Assembly (NCBI GenBank): GCA_046049865.1
Contig: JBJOQO010000010.1
Span: 1 to 64,000, forward strand
Direction of reading: 5' to 3'
Length of the DNA: 64,000 nucleotides
DNA from: JANPCX01 sp046049865
Lineage (GTDB): Bacteria > Pseudomonadota > Gammaproteobacteria > Burkholderiales > Burkholderiaceae_C
Below are positions 1 through 8,148 of the stretch, one piece after another. The number at the start of each line of letters is the position of its first letter. Position 1 is the stretch's first letter. The position numbers were made by a program, and so were the translations under genes. The notes beneath the pieces were generated by a model. That model was given only the letters and a program-made list of their open reading frames with translations. It did not search any database and had not been told where the DNA came from.

Positions 1-39
1 GCTTTGATTCGCCCCACAGGCCGACAACACATCCACCCC

Positions 40-993
40 ATGATCGACATCACCCTACAAAACCTTGAGACCGAACTCGTTCAGGCCTCCACCACCCAAC
101 CCGTGTTGCTCGACATATGGGCCCCTTGGTGCGGCCCATGCAAATCGCTGGGCCCTGTGCTGGAGAAGCTGGAAGTGGCCTATGCGGGCCGCTTCCGTCT
201 GGCCAAACTCAATTCGGACGAACAACCAGAAATTGCCGGGCAACTCTCACAACTCTTTGGCGTGCGCAGCATTCCGTTTTGTGTGATGTTCAAAGACGGA
301 CAGCCCGTAGACGGATTCGTGGGCGCGGTGCCCGAGGGCCAAATCCGAGAGTTCCTGGACAAACACGTGCCCACCGCCGACGAACTGGCCGCAGAGGAAG
401 ATGTTGAGGAAGCGGCCGAGCTGCTGGCCGAGGGCGACGAAGACAGCGCCTTGGCCAAACTGCAAGAAGCAGTCGCCATCAACCCAGGCAACGACGCAGC
501 ACGTGTCGACTACTTGCGCGCTTTGTTGCGCGCTGGCCGGGTGTCGGAGGCGCGCGCCGCCTTTGATCCTGTGGCCAGCAAAGTGATGCTGGATGCGCGC
601 TTGGCCGCTTGTGGTCATTGGCTGGCGGCCTGCGAACAAGCGCCGGGCACTCCTTCTGCGGAAAGCTTGTCTGCCGCCATCGCCACCAACAAGCGCGACT
701 TTGACGCCCGCTTCGCGCTGGCGCAACAAGCCTTCGCTGCACAACGTTTCACGCAAGCCATGGATGAGCTGCTGGAAATCTTGATGCGCGATAAAACCTG
801 GAAGGACGAGTTGGCCCGCAAAACTTATGTCGCCATCTTGGACATCATGACGCCCACCGCACCACCCAAAGTGGCTGCGGCTGCGGCCACGCCTGCCAAG
901 GGTGCACTGGAGATCACAGGCAAGGTCGACACTGCGCCAGCCGATCCAGTGGTGGATGGCTATCGGCGCAAGCTCAGCATGGCACTTTTTTAA
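40..993 (+). CDS. Thioredoxin-domain protein with C-terminal TPR-like region (CnoX/YbbN-like)
   Basis: This protein of 317 residues has an N-terminal thioredoxin fold (about residues 1-110) with an intact WCGPC active site (Cys31, Cys34) and the cis-proline loop SIPF. An acidic linker follows, then a helical TPR-like region (about 125-280). This is the architecture of CnoX/YbbN, a chaperone-redoxin that hands substrates to GroEL/DnaK and protects cysteines. E. coli CnoX has lost the CxxC pair, so this protein may also be a working oxidoreductase. The start is set at the ATG where the thioredoxin fold begins; an in-frame upstream start at 4 would add 12 residues without homology. It converges on the next gene with a gap of about 21 bases. 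Family assignment is good; chaperone role is inferred. Confidence 0.85.
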   Translation: MIDITLQNLETELVQASTTQPVLLDIWAPWCGPCKSLGPVLEKLEVAYAGRFRLAKLNSDEQPEIAGQLSQLFGVRSIPFCVMFKDGQPVDGFVGAVPEGQIREFLDKHVPTADELAAEEDVEEAAELLAEGDEDSALAKLQEAVAINPGNDAARVDYLRALLRAGRVSEARAAFDPVASKVMLDARLAACGHWLAACEQAPGTPSAESLSAAIATNKRDFDARFALAQQAFAAQRFTQAMDELLEILMRDKTWKDELARKTYVAILDIMTPTAPPKVAAAAATPAKGALEITGKVDTAPADPVVDGYRRKLSMALF

Positions 994-1014
994 CCTCGGT
1001 AGGTGGCAAAGCGC

Positions 1015-2133
1015 TTACTGGTCAACCGGCCACGTACCCCACAGCGCCACCACCTCGGATTGCGCCGCTTGGTGAGCGGCCCAACAAACACGGGCCTGGG
1101 TTTCGTGCGTCTTCGCAGCCACGTCATCCCCCAGCGCACGAAACACCTGGCCCAACCGGGCATGGGCCACGGCGAGGTCGTCGGTGTGCGCGGTCAACGT
1201 CAAGCTGGCCACGGCGGCTTGCGCACGATGTCGGGCGGCAGCGCTATCGCCCACACGCCACTCACACCAGGCCATGTCCGCCAAATAGGTCGATGCCAAA
1301 CGGGCCAACCCTTGTTGTTTGGCGATGGGCCAATGGGCCTTGTAAAGCGCCAACGCTGCTTCGGGATCACCCGCCACGGACAGCGCAACAGCCCTGAGCA
1401 TGGGCACCCAGGCGGTCAGCGAGGCGGTGCCTACCCATTGCTCGAAACTCTCGGCCGAGTTGGCGCTGGCCAAGGCATGGCGAGCAGCATCGTCCACCGC
1501 GCCACCAAAAAGACTCGCGCGCAAAGCGTGGTCACACAGCTGAGAGGCCATGTCGGTATTCAGCGCGCTCTGCGTGGCTTCATCCCCGTCTGCATTGGCG
1601 TGCTCACGCGCACGGGCGTACCAGGGCTGAGCCAAATCCAACCTGGCCGCAAAGTGCAGCGCGTTGGCCACCACCAGACAAACGCGGGCACGGGCAGCGT
1701 GGTGATCGGGAGCAGCCAGCGCCAGCGCCCCTCGCGCATGGCGGGTCATGGCCGAAAAATCCAGCGCCAGATAGTCGGTTTGTGCCAACCAGGCGCAAGC
1801 CAAGGCCTCTAGTTGCGGCAAGCGGGCCGCAGCGCTCAAGGCCTGGCCACGTTTAAATTTGTCGCGTGCTCCCGCATCCACGCCTTCGTGAAACGCGAGC
1901 AAACCCTCAGCCAAGGCCAAACTGCCACTGACAGCCGGATGCGGCTGCGCGTGAAACAAAACCTGCACTTCGCGAATTTCACTGCGCGCCTCTTCGAAAT
2001 ACCCTTGGCGCGCAAAGTAACCTGCGCGCTCTGCACGCAAACAACCTTGTTCCACCGGATGCACCGCGCGGGCAATGTCCGCGTCCAGCCGCTGCAACAG
2101 CTTGGAGTGCAGACGATGGCCCGAACCGCTCAT
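1015..2133 (-). CDS. Helical-repeat (TPR-like) protein of unknown function
   Basis: A protein of 372 residues, rich in alanine and leucine, built from repeated paired helices resembling tetratricopeptide repeats (for example around residues 35-75 and 100-160). No enzymatic motif, signal peptide or membrane segment is visible. Its ATG overlaps the stop of the pcp-purC gene (ATGA, 2130-2133), so it is probably translated from the same transcript. The family resembles the tetratricopeptide sensor regions found in some regulators and adaptor proteins, but there is no DNA-binding or kinase domain here. A protein-interaction role is an inference; no function is assigned. Confidence 0.7.
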   Translation of the reverse strand: MSGSGHRLHSKLLQRLDADIARAVHPVEQGCLRAERAGYFARQGYFEEARSEIREVQVLFHAQPHPAVSGSLALAEGLLAFHEGVDAGARDKFKRGQALSAAARLPQLEALACAWLAQTDYLALDFSAMTRHARGALALAAPDHHAARARVCLVVANALHFAARLDLAQPWYARAREHANADGDEATQSALNTDMASQLCDHALRASLFGGAVDDAARHALASANSAESFEQWVGTASLTAWVPMLRAVALSVAGDPEAALALYKAHWPIAKQQGLARLASTYLADMAWCEWRVGDSAAARHRAQAAVASLTLTAHTDDLAVAHARLGQVFRALGDDVAAKTHETQARVCWAAHQAAQSEVVALWGTWPVDQ

Positions 2134-3845
2134 GTGGTCAGGCGCTGCAAGGCCTCGCGGTAAGTGGCAGCGGTGTGCTCAACCACATCGGCAGGCAAAG
2201 TTGGTGCAGGGGCTTGTTTGTTCCAGGGCTGGCCGCCCACTTGGGCTTGCTCCAACCAATCGCGCACAAACTGTTTGTCGTAGCTGGGTGGATTGCGGCC
2301 TTCGCTCAAAGCCGCTTCATAACCTTCCACCGGCCAAAACCGCGAGGAGTCAGGGGTGAGCACTTCGTCCATCAGCGTGAGCGTGCCCTGCTCGTCCAGA
2401 CCAAATTCAAATTTGGTGTCGGCAATGATGATGCCCTTCGCCAGGGCCATCTCTGCGGCGGCTTGGTAGAGCGTGATGGAGGTGTCGCGCACCCGAGTTG
2501 CCAACTCCAAGCCAATGATGTCCACCATGCGCTCGAAACTGATGTTCTCGTCGTGGTCACCCATCTCGGCCTTGGTGGCAGGCGTGAAGATGGGGGAAGG
2601 CAAGCGGCTCGCATTGCGCAACCCCGCCGGCAACTTCACACCACAGACGGCTTGATTCTCTTGGTACTCTTTCCACCCACTGCCCGCCAAATAGCCGCGC
2701 ACCACGGCCTCCACTGGCAGCGGCTTCAAACGTTTGACGAGCATGGAGCGGCCACGCACCTGGGCCACTTCTTCAGCCGCCACCACGCTCTCTGGCGACT
2801 CGCCGGTCAAGTGGTGAGGCACGATGTGCCCCAAGCGTTCAAACCAAAACAGCGCCATCTGGGTCAGCAACGCGCCCTTGCCAGGAATGGGCTCACCCAT
2901 CACCACGTCAAAGGCTGAGAGCCGGTCGCTGGCCACCATCAAGATGCGGTCATGGCCCACCGCATAGTTGTCACGCACCTTGCCGCGCGCGAGAAGGGGC
3001 AGGGATTTGAGGTGGCTTTCTAACAGGGCGGGGCTGGGGGCGGGGAACATGGACTGGAAATTGGGTAAATTGAACGAATTGTAGGCGGCTCGACGAGCCG
3101 TCATTGAACCGGGCGCGCCCAATGAACCTGACAAAAGTGGCAGCTCATCCCCAATGAGCCTAAGCACCACGTCCATCAGTGCGATATGAACACCGTGCTG
3201 CATCTCGTGCAGGGACAAGCATGGCAATGGCAGCTTTGGATCGTCCCCTTCCTTGCGTTCGGAAGTTTGTTCCGGCAGCAACGGCAAGTGCATGAACCCG
3301 CTGGAGACCGGCGGCTGGGCATCGGCCAATTGATGCTGCAAACAGTAAAAAACTTGGTTGCAGACAAAGGTGCCTGCGCTGTTTGACAAACCAGCGGGCA
3401 GGCCAGCGTTGCGCACGGCATTCACCATGGCTTTCACTGGCAACGTCGTGAAGTAAGCGGGCGGGCCATCGACAACGACGGGGACATCTGTGGGTTGCTG
3501 ACCTGCGTTGTCCTCTATGGGGGCATCCATCACGTTGATGGCGACTCGTTCCAACGACAGCTCGTTGCGACCCGCCGCTTGGCCCAAGGCCAGCACCAAA
3601 CGGGGTTGCCACTGCTCAAGCGCTTGTTCGAGTGCACCGGGCGCGGTGGCAAAAACACAGGGCAGCACGACGGACACCACCGTCAATCCACCAATCACTT
3701 GCCCGTGCAGAGCCCGGGCTACAAGCTCAGAGGAGTTGGTCTCTTCGCCGCCAAAAGGCTCAAAACCTGTGACCAGCAAAACACCCGCGTTTTGCTGGCG
3801 CTCCACCCTCTGAGTGACGAGGTTCGGTTTGGGCTTTTGGGGCAA
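2130..3845 (-). CDS. purC: Pyroglutamyl peptidase I fused in frame to SAICAR synthetase (Pcp-PurC)
   Basis: One uninterrupted frame of 571 residues holds two complete enzymes. Residues about 20-235 are pyrrolidone-carboxylate peptidase with its catalytic triad visible: Glu99 in LERVAIN, Cys162 in TFVCN and His186 in GFMHLP. Residues about 280-571 are phosphoribosylaminoimidazole-succinocarboxamide synthase, which joins aspartate to CAIR in purine synthesis, with the nucleotide-binding LARGKVRDNY and SDRLSAFD motifs. The two are normally separate genes. Residues 236-265 fit neither family. An internal ATG at 3050 would give a free PurC of 306 residues, but no good Shine-Dalgarno precedes it, while a TACAAT box lies just upstream (3078-3083). 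It is either a real bifunctional fusion or adjacent genes whose separating stop has been lost. The next gene overlaps by ATGA. Confidence 0.85.
   Translation of the reverse strand: MPQKPKPNLVTQRVERQQNAGVLLVTGFEPFGGEETNSSELVARALHGQVIGGLTVVSVVLPCVFATAPGALEQALEQWQPRLVLALGQAAGRNELSLERVAINVMDAPIEDNAGQQPTDVPVVVDGPPAYFTTLPVKAMVNAVRNAGLPAGLSNSAGTFVCNQVFYCLQHQLADAQPPVSSGFMHLPLLPEQTSERKEGDDPKLPLPCLSLHEMQHGVHIALMDVVLRLIGDELPLLSGSLGAPGSMTARRAAYNSFNLPNFQSMFPAPSPALLESHLKSLPLLARGKVRDNYAVGHDRILMVASDRLSAFDVVMGEPIPGKGALLTQMALFWFERLGHIVPHHLTGESPESVVAAEEVAQVRGRSMLVKRLKPLPVEAVVRGYLAGSGWKEYQENQAVCGVKLPAGLRNASRLPSPIFTPATKAEMGDHDENISFERMVDIIGLELATRVRDTSITLYQAAAEMALAKGIIIADTKFEFGLDEQGTLTLMDEVLTPDSSRFWPVEGYEAALSEGRNPPSYDKQFVRDWLEQAQVGGQPWNKQAPAPTLPADVVEHTAATYREALQRLTT
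3078..3105 (-). promoter_or_regulatory. Possible internal purC promoter in the pcp-purC junction
   Basis: On the minus strand a TACAAT hexamer (3083-3078) lies in the segment that encodes the non-conserved linker between the Pcp and PurC domains, about 27 bases before the internal PurC ATG at 3050. A -35 candidate (AATGAC, 3105-3100) is weak. A perfect small inverted repeat (GGCTCG-T-CGAGCC) sits between the hexamers. This would allow purC to be transcribed on its own. The call rests on the -10 hexamer and its position only. Confidence 0.35.
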
Positions 3846-3902
3846 AACCGACTCCTCGTTCGTATTGCACTGTCGATGGCTGACCCACCGCAGTGCGGAC
3901 CC

Positions 3903-4967
3903 TCAGTTCACCGTCTGCGCCAACTCGCCCTTGGCATAGCGCTGCGACACCTGCACCAAGGTTTGCGGCTTGATCTTGGCAGCCTGGCCTTCGCAGTTGA
4001 ATTCCAGGTAACGCTGTTTGCACACAGCCTTGGCCGCTTCGCGGGCGGGTTTGAGGTAGTCGCGGGGGTCGAATTTCTCGGGGTTCTCAACGAAAAATTT
4101 GCGGATGGCAGCGGTCATGGCCAAACGGATGTCGGTGTCGATGTTGATCTTGCGCACACCGTGTTTGATGGCTTCTTGAATTTCCGACACCGGCACGCCA
4201 TAGGTTTCTTTCATGTTGCCGCCGTATTTGCGGATTTCGGCCAGAAACTCTTGCGGCACGCTGCTGGAGCCGTGCATCACCAAGTGGGTGTTGGGAATAC
4301 GGCGGTGAATTTCTTTGATGCGGCTGATGGCCAGGATATCGCCGGTGGGCTTGCGGGTGAATTTGTAGGCGCCGTGGCTGGTACCGATGGCAATGGCCAA
4401 TGCATCCAGCTGGGTGCGTTTGACGAATTCAGCGGCTTCTTCGGGGTCGGTGAGCAGCTGGTCCATGGTCATGGTGGCTTCGGTGCCATGGCCATCTTCT
4501 TTGTCGCCCTTCATGGTTTCCAAGGAACCGAGGCAACCGAGTTCGCCTTCGACCGTCACGCCCAGCGCGTGGGCCATGTCCACCACTTTGCGGGTCACGT
4601 CCACGTTGTAGTCGAAGCTGGCAATGGTTTTGCCGTCCGCCTGCAGCGAGCCGTCCATCATCACTGAGCTAAAGCCCAGGTCGATCGCGCCTTTGCACAC
4701 TTCGGGGCTTTGGCCGTGGTCTTGGTGCATGACCAGGGGAATGTGTGGGTAGGTTTCGATGGCCGCTGAGATCAAATGTTTGATGAAAGCTTCACCTGCA
4801 TATTTACGGGCACCCGCGCTCGCTTGAAGAATGACGGGGGAGCCGACTTCATCGGCTGCCGCCATCACCGCCTGGACTTGCTCCAGGTTATTGACGTTGT
4901 AGGCCGGAATGCCATAGCCGTGTTCAGCAGCATGGTCGAGCAATTGGCGCATGGAGACGAGTGGCAT
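3903..4967 (-). CDS. fba: Fructose-bisphosphate aldolase, class II
   Basis: The protein has 354 residues, a normal length for the class IIB (Calvin-cycle/glycolytic subtype) aldolases. It interconverts fructose 1,6-bisphosphate with glyceraldehyde 3-phosphate and dihydroxyacetone phosphate in the cytoplasm, using zinc. Visible family motifs are the start region YGIPAYNVNNLEQ, the metal-binding VMHQDHGQS, the GELGCLGSLE loop, IGTSHGAYKF, HGSSSVP and the NIDTDIR phosphate-binding segment. It lies 57 bases upstream of pcp-purC on the same strand. pyk and pgk lie about 4-6 kb away on the same strand, so three lower-glycolysis genes are near each other but not in one operon. Confidence 0.96.
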   Translation of the reverse strand: MPLVSMRQLLDHAAEHGYGIPAYNVNNLEQVQAVMAAADEVGSPVILQASAGARKYAGEAFIKHLISAAIETYPHIPLVMHQDHGQSPEVCKGAIDLGFSSVMMDGSLQADGKTIASFDYNVDVTRKVVDMAHALGVTVEGELGCLGSLETMKGDKEDGHGTEATMTMDQLLTDPEEAAEFVKRTQLDALAIAIGTSHGAYKFTRKPTGDILAISRIKEIHRRIPNTHLVMHGSSSVPQEFLAEIRKYGGNMKETYGVPVSEIQEAIKHGVRKINIDTDIRLAMTAAIRKFFVENPEKFDPRDYLKPAREAAKAVCKQRYLEFNCEGQAAKIKPQTLVQVSQRYAKGELAQTVN

Positions 4968-5213
4968 GGGTTCACCTGTGGGTTGAAGTTAAAAAGCGGG
5001 GCGGGCGATGGCGGGACGATGGCCCGGCTGTACCAAGGCCGTAACTGCTGCAATTTTAGCGGCGGGGGCCATCTGCATGACTGCCATTGCCGAAGGATTT
5101 GCGCTAACTCTGTCATGACACCCCCTGTTCTCGGGGGCACCGAGACGCAGCCGGTGGTTGCAGCCGTATCATGCCGCCGCTCTGGAATACACAGAACATA
5201 CCCAGGAGGAAAC

Positions 5214-6455
5214 ATGGATCCATTGGTTTATCCGCGCGAACGTACGCTTGGCAACATCACGCTGGTGATTGGTTTGTTGTTTTGGGCCTTGATGGTGCTG
5301 GGCACCTTGGGGCTGGCGCTCATCTACCTTTTGTTCTTTTTTGTCATTTATTTGTTTGCCCAGTCGGCCTTGATCTCCTATGTCAAGGGCAACGGCGTGG
5401 CCCTGAGCGCGGAGCAATTTCCGGACCTGCACCAGCGTTTTGAGGCCTGCTGCGACAAGCTTGGGTTGAGCGAAAAACCCGAGGCCTATGTCCTGATGGG
5501 CGATGGCATGTTCAATGCATTCGCCACCCGGTTCTTGGGGCGCCACTATGTACTGTTGCTCTCCAACGTGGTCGATGCGCTGGAAGACCATCCGGATGGC
5601 GTGAACTTTTACATCGGCCACGAGTTGGGCCATATCCGAATGAAACATTTCACCGGACGCTTCTGGCGTTGGCCTGCCCTGTGGATTCCGTTGCTCGGTG
5701 CTGCGTATGCGCGTGCGCAAGAGTCCACCTGCGACCGCCACGGCACCGCTTGCAGCACCTCGCCCCAACACGCAGCCCACGCACTGGCTGCGATTGCTGC
5801 TGGTGAACGCCGTTGGCGCACCATCAATCTCGCTGCATTCGGCGAGCAGGTCAAAAGCAGCAGCGGGTTCTGGATGTCATACCACGAACTCACCAGCGGC
5901 TACCCATGGACCAGCAAACGTGTTCTGCGGGTGCTGAACCCGCAGGCCGTCATGCCATCTCGCAACAAGTTTGCCGGCCTTTTGGCCGCATTTGTTCCCT
6001 ATGCCGGACGGTTGGGCGGCGCAGCAGGGCCGTTGATTCTGGTCGCCATCATTGGCATTTTGGCCGCGGTGGCCTTGCCGGCGTATCACGACTACACCAA
6101 GCGCGCCAAAGTTGCGACGCATAACCTGACTGTACGCACAGAAGTCACGACGGCGTATCAACATGCCGCCGCCGCAAAAGATGCACTCAGCGCACACTAC
6201 ACAAAAACAAAAACGGTGCCTGACTCTTTGAAGGAAGTCGGCATCAAACCCGAGCAGGCAGACGGATCCACCCTGGAACTCAACCCGAACAACATGGAAC
6301 TGACAGTCATCACGCCGCGTGGCGAGTTGCTGCTGACACCACAAGACGAAGGCAACGGGAAAATCTCCTGGACCTGTCGCCACAGTGAGGAGTTGCGCAA
6401 CAACCAAGTCCCCACGGCATGCCGAAATCCAGGTGCTGATCTGACAGAAGAGTAG
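5214..6455 (+). CDS. M48-family metallopeptidase with a C-terminal type IV pilin-like segment
   Basis: A protein of 413 residues starts at an ATG preceded by a strong AGGAGG; in-frame sequence upstream has no homology. Residues about 12-52 form hydrophobic membrane spans. The M48 zinc peptidase domain follows, with HELGH (His136, Glu137, His140) and a probable third ligand Glu170 in QESTCDRH. Residues about 274-300 read ILVAIIGILAAVALPAYHDY, which is the N-terminal helix of a type IV pilin, followed by about 110 residues resembling a small pilin globular domain with two cysteines near the end. A pilin helix normally sits at the extreme N-terminus after a prepilin cleavage site; here it is internal and the usual GFTLIE motif is missing. 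Its job as a membrane peptidase is likely; the pilin-like part is unexplained. Confidence 0.85.
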   Translation: MDPLVYPRERTLGNITLVIGLLFWALMVLGTLGLALIYLLFFFVIYLFAQSALISYVKGNGVALSAEQFPDLHQRFEACCDKLGLSEKPEAYVLMGDGMFNAFATRFLGRHYVLLLSNVVDALEDHPDGVNFYIGHELGHIRMKHFTGRFWRWPALWIPLLGAAYARAQESTCDRHGTACSTSPQHAAHALAAIAAGERRWRTINLAAFGEQVKSSSGFWMSYHELTSGYPWTSKRVLRVLNPQAVMPSRNKFAGLLAAFVPYAGRLGGAAGPLILVAIIGILAAVALPAYHDYTKRAKVATHNLTVRTEVTTAYQHAAAAKDALSAHYTKTKTVPDSLKEVGIKPEQADGSTLELNPNNMELTVITPRGELLLTPQDEGNGKISWTCRHSEELRNNQVPTACRNPGADLTEE

Positions 6456-6501
6456 CGCTGCAATGGGGCGCAACCCCAAGGGGGAAATTGACCCCAAAAC
6501 A

Positions 6502-6571
6502 CCCCTCTTTTCAGGCTTCAGTTCTGCGCCACAACGCCGACACTGAACGCCCGAACACTCGAAAAGAGGGG
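6502..6571 (+). promoter_or_regulatory. Inverted repeat that includes the ribosome binding site of the next gene
   Basis: CCCCTCTTTTC (6502-6512) is a perfect 11-bp inverted match to GAAAAGAGGGG (6561-6571), separated by 48 bases. The right arm contains the Shine-Dalgarno sequence of the gene starting at 6577 (spacing 5 bases). In RNA the arms would pair and hide the RBS; in DNA they could be an operator for a dimeric regulator such as the winged-helix protein encoded next. Which of these applies cannot be decided from sequence. Confidence 0.6.
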
Positions 6572-6576
6572 CTGTC

Positions 6577-7593
6577 ATGGCTCGCATTGATTTCAATTCG
6601 ATCACTCTATGGATTGCGGCGGCAGCCGTTGACCACCCGCACGAGCTGCCACGCATCGTGACCGAGAAGCTGGGCTGTTCCCGCAGCACCGCGAGCAAGG
6701 TATTGCAACGCCTGGTGCAAGGCCAATGGTTGACCCGCGACGGGGTTTCGCGCCGCGCCCACTACAAACCCGGTTTGTTGCGCCAAGTGGTTCAGCGTTA
6801 TTCCATTGACGGATTGTCCGAGGACGTTCCTTGGGCACGCGACTTTGCGCCCTATTTCAACCTACCGGCGAACGTGCAGCGCATCGCACAACACGCCTTC
6901 AGCGAGTTGCTCAACAACGCCATCGACCACAGCGAAGGCAGCCAGGTGACGGTGTCGCTGCGACAAACGCCGTCACATATGCAGCTTTTGGTGTCTGACG
7001 ATGGTCGCGGCTTGTTCAACAAAGTGCACGAAGCCTTTTCGCTGGACGATCCGCAACTCGCGATGCTGGAACTGAGCAAAGGTAAGTTGACCTCCGCCCC
7101 CGAGCGCCACACGGGCCGTGGATTGTTCTTCACCTCCAAACTCGCTGATGTTTTTGACTTGCATGCCAATGAACTGGCGTTTCAGCACCGCGGCTGGGAT
7201 GCAAGGGGCTGGATGCCCGGGCGCGCGCTCAAGCGCCAAGGCACCTCCATTTACGCGGCTTTCGCGCTGGACTCCCAACTCACCCTCGACGCGGTGATGC
7301 GCCAGTACAGCCTCAGCGGTCAAACCCTGGGCTTTGAACGCACCGTGGTCCCGCTGCGTTTGCTGACTTCCAGCCAATTGGGGTTGGAGTCGCGTGCGCA
7401 AGCAAGGCGGGTGGCGTCACGTTTAGGTCTATTCAAACGTGCAGAGATGGATTTCAAAGACGTGAAAGAAGTCGGTCACAGTTTTGCTGACGAACTCTTC
7501 CGTGTGATGCGCGCCCAAACGCCAGAACTGGATCTGGTGCCCATCAACATGACTGCTGCCGTGGCCGACATGGTGGACAGCGTGAGGGTTTAA
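6577..7593 (+). CDS. Winged-helix / HATPase / STAS-like (DUF4325-type) regulatory protein
   Basis: The 338-residue protein has three parts. Residues about 5-65 form a helix-turn-helix (VTEKLGCSRSTASKVLQRLV, then a short wing). Residues about 95-230 form a GHKL ATPase domain with N-box (SELLNNAIDHSE, 109-120), G1 box (DDGRG, 141-145) and G2 box (HTGRGL, 178-183). There is no histidine phosphoacceptor domain, so this is not a normal sensor kinase. Residues about 250-335 resemble the STAS-like DUF4325 domain that often accompanies such ATPases. This is like an anti-sigma factor kinase and its antagonist joined on a DNA-binding domain. The start has GAGGGG 5 bases upstream, within an inverted repeat. 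The target is unknown; autoregulation is an inference. Confidence 0.8.
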   Translation: MARIDFNSITLWIAAAAVDHPHELPRIVTEKLGCSRSTASKVLQRLVQGQWLTRDGVSRRAHYKPGLLRQVVQRYSIDGLSEDVPWARDFAPYFNLPANVQRIAQHAFSELLNNAIDHSEGSQVTVSLRQTPSHMQLLVSDDGRGLFNKVHEAFSLDDPQLAMLELSKGKLTSAPERHTGRGLFFTSKLADVFDLHANELAFQHRGWDARGWMPGRALKRQGTSIYAAFALDSQLTLDAVMRQYSLSGQTLGFERTVVPLRLLTSSQLGLESRAQARRVASRLGLFKRAEMDFKDVKEVGHSFADELFRVMRAQTPELDLVPINMTAAVADMVDSVRV

Positions 7594-7806
7594 GCTGAAG
7601 GTCTGACCTGGCCCACAAGCCGGAGGTTTTTAGGAGGTCACAGCGGGGCGACCATGCGCAGTCAAGTGGAGTGTTGGAGAAATGGGAGACTTGACCCCCG
7701 ACGCGCCACTATGAGTTCCTATGGCGAGGCATATCGATCTGGAAGTGATAATCCGAATTCCGTTATCAAACCTTTTATCATGTAATGTTATGGCAAGAAA
7801 ATTAGA
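7594..7806. other. Intergenic boundary into an A+T-rich island
   Basis: From about 7700 base composition shifts from GC-rich to clearly AT-rich and stays so to about 8120, unlike the neighbours on both sides. The segment holds a short palindrome-like AGGTCTGACCT near 7602 and an AGACTTGACCCCC block near 7687 that echoes, in reverse, the GGTCAGGTC blocks seen at 8149-8413. No gene is seen. The composition suggests DNA of outside origin. Confidence 0.4.
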
Positions 7807-8115
7807 ATGAAAGATCAAGACAAATTAGAGAAACTTGCATGGGAAAGGTTTCTTGAAATCATTGGAAGCAATGAAGTTCCTTTAGGCGATGCCGACAATT
7901 TAGTTGTAGGAACTATTAAAAAAGATGATCTCTTAATCCTGAAAGTAAGCCTTACCTCTGGGAAGATTGAAATTTCTGAAAATGGATTCCCTGTAGACAA
8001 TCACTGGGACACAAAAAATTTATGTGAAATAGCAATTCACTCAGAGACAGAGGAAATCAGCGTAACGATCGTAAATGAGATGCCTTGGCTGCAGCGTAGC
8101 AATTCAATAAACTAG
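7807..8115 (+). CDS. Small acidic protein of unknown function, probably acquired
   Basis: A 102-residue protein rich in Lys, Asp, Glu and Ile, encoded by A+T-rich codons quite unlike the genes on either side. There is no signal peptide or membrane segment, and no motif I recognise. The predicted pattern is a helix followed by several beta strands, as in many small immunity-type proteins, but that resemblance is not enough for a function. No clear Shine-Dalgarno precedes the ATG. It lies alone between a regulator gene and a strip of degenerate repeats, which fits an island remnant. Confidence 0.5.
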   Translation: MKDQDKLEKLAWERFLEIIGSNEVPLGDADNLVVGTIKKDDLLILKVSLTSGKIEISENGFPVDNHWDTKNLCEIAIHSETEEISVTIVNEMPWLQRSNSIN

Positions 8116-8148
8116 CAGCTGGCGCCAGTCTTCCATTTTCGGGCTTCA

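Noticed and set aside
3495..4667. A 390-codon open frame on the plus strand opposite fba and pcp
   Set aside because: It is antisense to well-supported enzyme genes, has a low-complexity His/Gly/Val-rich translation typical of the reverse of GC-rich coding sequence, and has no motif.
4776..5213. N-terminal extension of the M48 peptidase gene by 146 codons
   Set aside because: It overlaps fba in antisense, has no homology, and a strong AGGAGG directly precedes the ATG at 5214.
7807..8115. The small acidic ORF as an antitoxin or immunity protein
   Set aside because: Size and charge fit, but there is no partner toxin gene and no recognised motif, so no function is given.
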